This document shows positions 63,720 to 64,000 of a stretch of DNA of 64,000 bases, in pieces. Positions within the stretch are counted from its first letter, which is position 1, and every line of letters starts with the position of its first letter. The notes below the pieces were generated by a model. It did no database searches and was not told the origin of the DNA. It saw only the letters and a program-made list of their open reading frames with translations. The position numbers were made by a program, and so were the translations under genes. Source of the stretch: Mesorhizobium sp. NFR06 (lineage in GTDB: Bacteria > Pseudomonadota > Alphaproteobacteria > Rhizobiales > Rhizobiaceae); contig NZ_FOVT01000011.1 of NCBI RefSeq assembly GCF_900115245.1, positions 124,001-188,000 of the forward strand, in the 5' to 3' direction.

Positions 63720-64000
63720 ATGAATCAGCATCCCACCATCAAGCCGTCGATCGACGCTCGCGCCCTCGCCCAATCCCACTCCCGCACCCTGCGGCTCGGC
63801 ACGCCATTCCAGCCGCGCATCGACGCCCTGGGCCTGAAGCAGGACTGGTACAGCTGGGCCGGCTATCGCGCGCCGCATTCGCTGTGGGACGAGGAGCTCG
63901 AATATTTCGCCATCCGCAGCCAGGCGGCACTCTTCGACATCTCGCCGATGACCAAATACCGGATCGAAGGTCCGGATGCGGAAGCCTATCTCGACCGCGT
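63720..64000 (+). CDS. GcvT-like aminomethyltransferase domain protein (partial)
   Basis: The first 93 codons of a protein cut by the window end. GTPFQPRIDALGLKQDWYSW and AALFDISPMTKYRIEGPDAE are typical of the N-terminus of GcvT and of the folate domain of dimethylglycine/sarcosine dehydrogenases. AAGGAAC precedes ATG 63720. In context it would accept C1 units onto tetrahydrofolate during N-demethylation. Confidence 0.8.
   Translation, partial: MNQHPTIKPSIDARALAQSHSRTLRLGTPFQPRIDALGLKQDWYSWAGYRAPHSLWDEELEYFAIRSQAALFDISPMTKYRIEGPDAEAYLDR

Overview
The window is GC-rich DNA from an alphaproteobacterium of the Rhizobiales, most likely Mesorhizobium or a close relative. That placement is inferred from gene content: cobaltochelatase cobST next to DnaJ-like and bolA genes, the aroK-aroB-corC run, the prkA-yeaH-spoVR stress cluster, a dmeRF metal-efflux pair and several families of palindromic intergenic repeats. 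No phage, insertion sequence, CRISPR array or plasmid functions were seen. One tRNA is present, tRNA-Arg(CCT) at 22734-22810.

Layout, 0-22.7 kb: largely conserved chromosomal housekeeping genes. In order these are a 2OG-Fe(II) oxygenase-like gene; cobS, cobT and an exported phytase-like esterase; a J-domain protein; bolA; an exported alpha/beta hydrolase; the prkA-yeaH-spoVR starvation/stress operon behind a candidate EcfG (RpoE2-type) promoter; corC, aroB and aroK with ATGA-type overlaps; xerD; accA; a YkuD-domain lipoprotein; a TusA-like protein; a His-rich CobW GTPase; a D,D-carboxypeptidase; and an M20 amidohydrolase.

22.7-25.7 kb: directly behind the tRNA lies a small accessory islet. 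It holds a Rieske-FAD reductase and a graveyard of fused gene fragments: a transaldolase C-terminus on the minus strand, and a Tim44-like piece joined to the C-terminal half of a ROK protein on the plus strand.

25.7-48.4 kb: regulatory, transport and envelope genes. These are an ECF sigma/anti-sigma pair; chrB-chrA chromate resistance; dmeR-dmeF Ni/Co efflux with a G/C-tract palindromic operator; bdhA divergent from adc-patatin (ketone-body/PHB metabolism); a Pit phosphate transporter; a TetR-controlled RND efflux operon; an L,D-transpeptidase; an OmpR-type regulator with a degenerate receiver; and a response regulator-hybrid kinase pair.

48.9-64 kb: the most interesting part, a catabolic locus. 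It contains a Rieske oxygenase, a class III aminotransferase, a polyamine/betaine-type ABC importer with two tandem paralogous binding proteins, an FAD amine oxidase, a frameshifted methyltransferase, two FAD oxidoreductases, a GcvT-like protein that runs off the window, and a BetI-like TetR repressor. Three near-identical palindromes (TTGAA-N6-TTCAA, at 48883, 51883 and 60126) sit in exactly the three promoter regions needed to control all of these genes. I propose a BetI-like regulon for uptake and oxidative demethylation/deamination of a methylated amine or polyamine. The substrate cannot be read from sequence.
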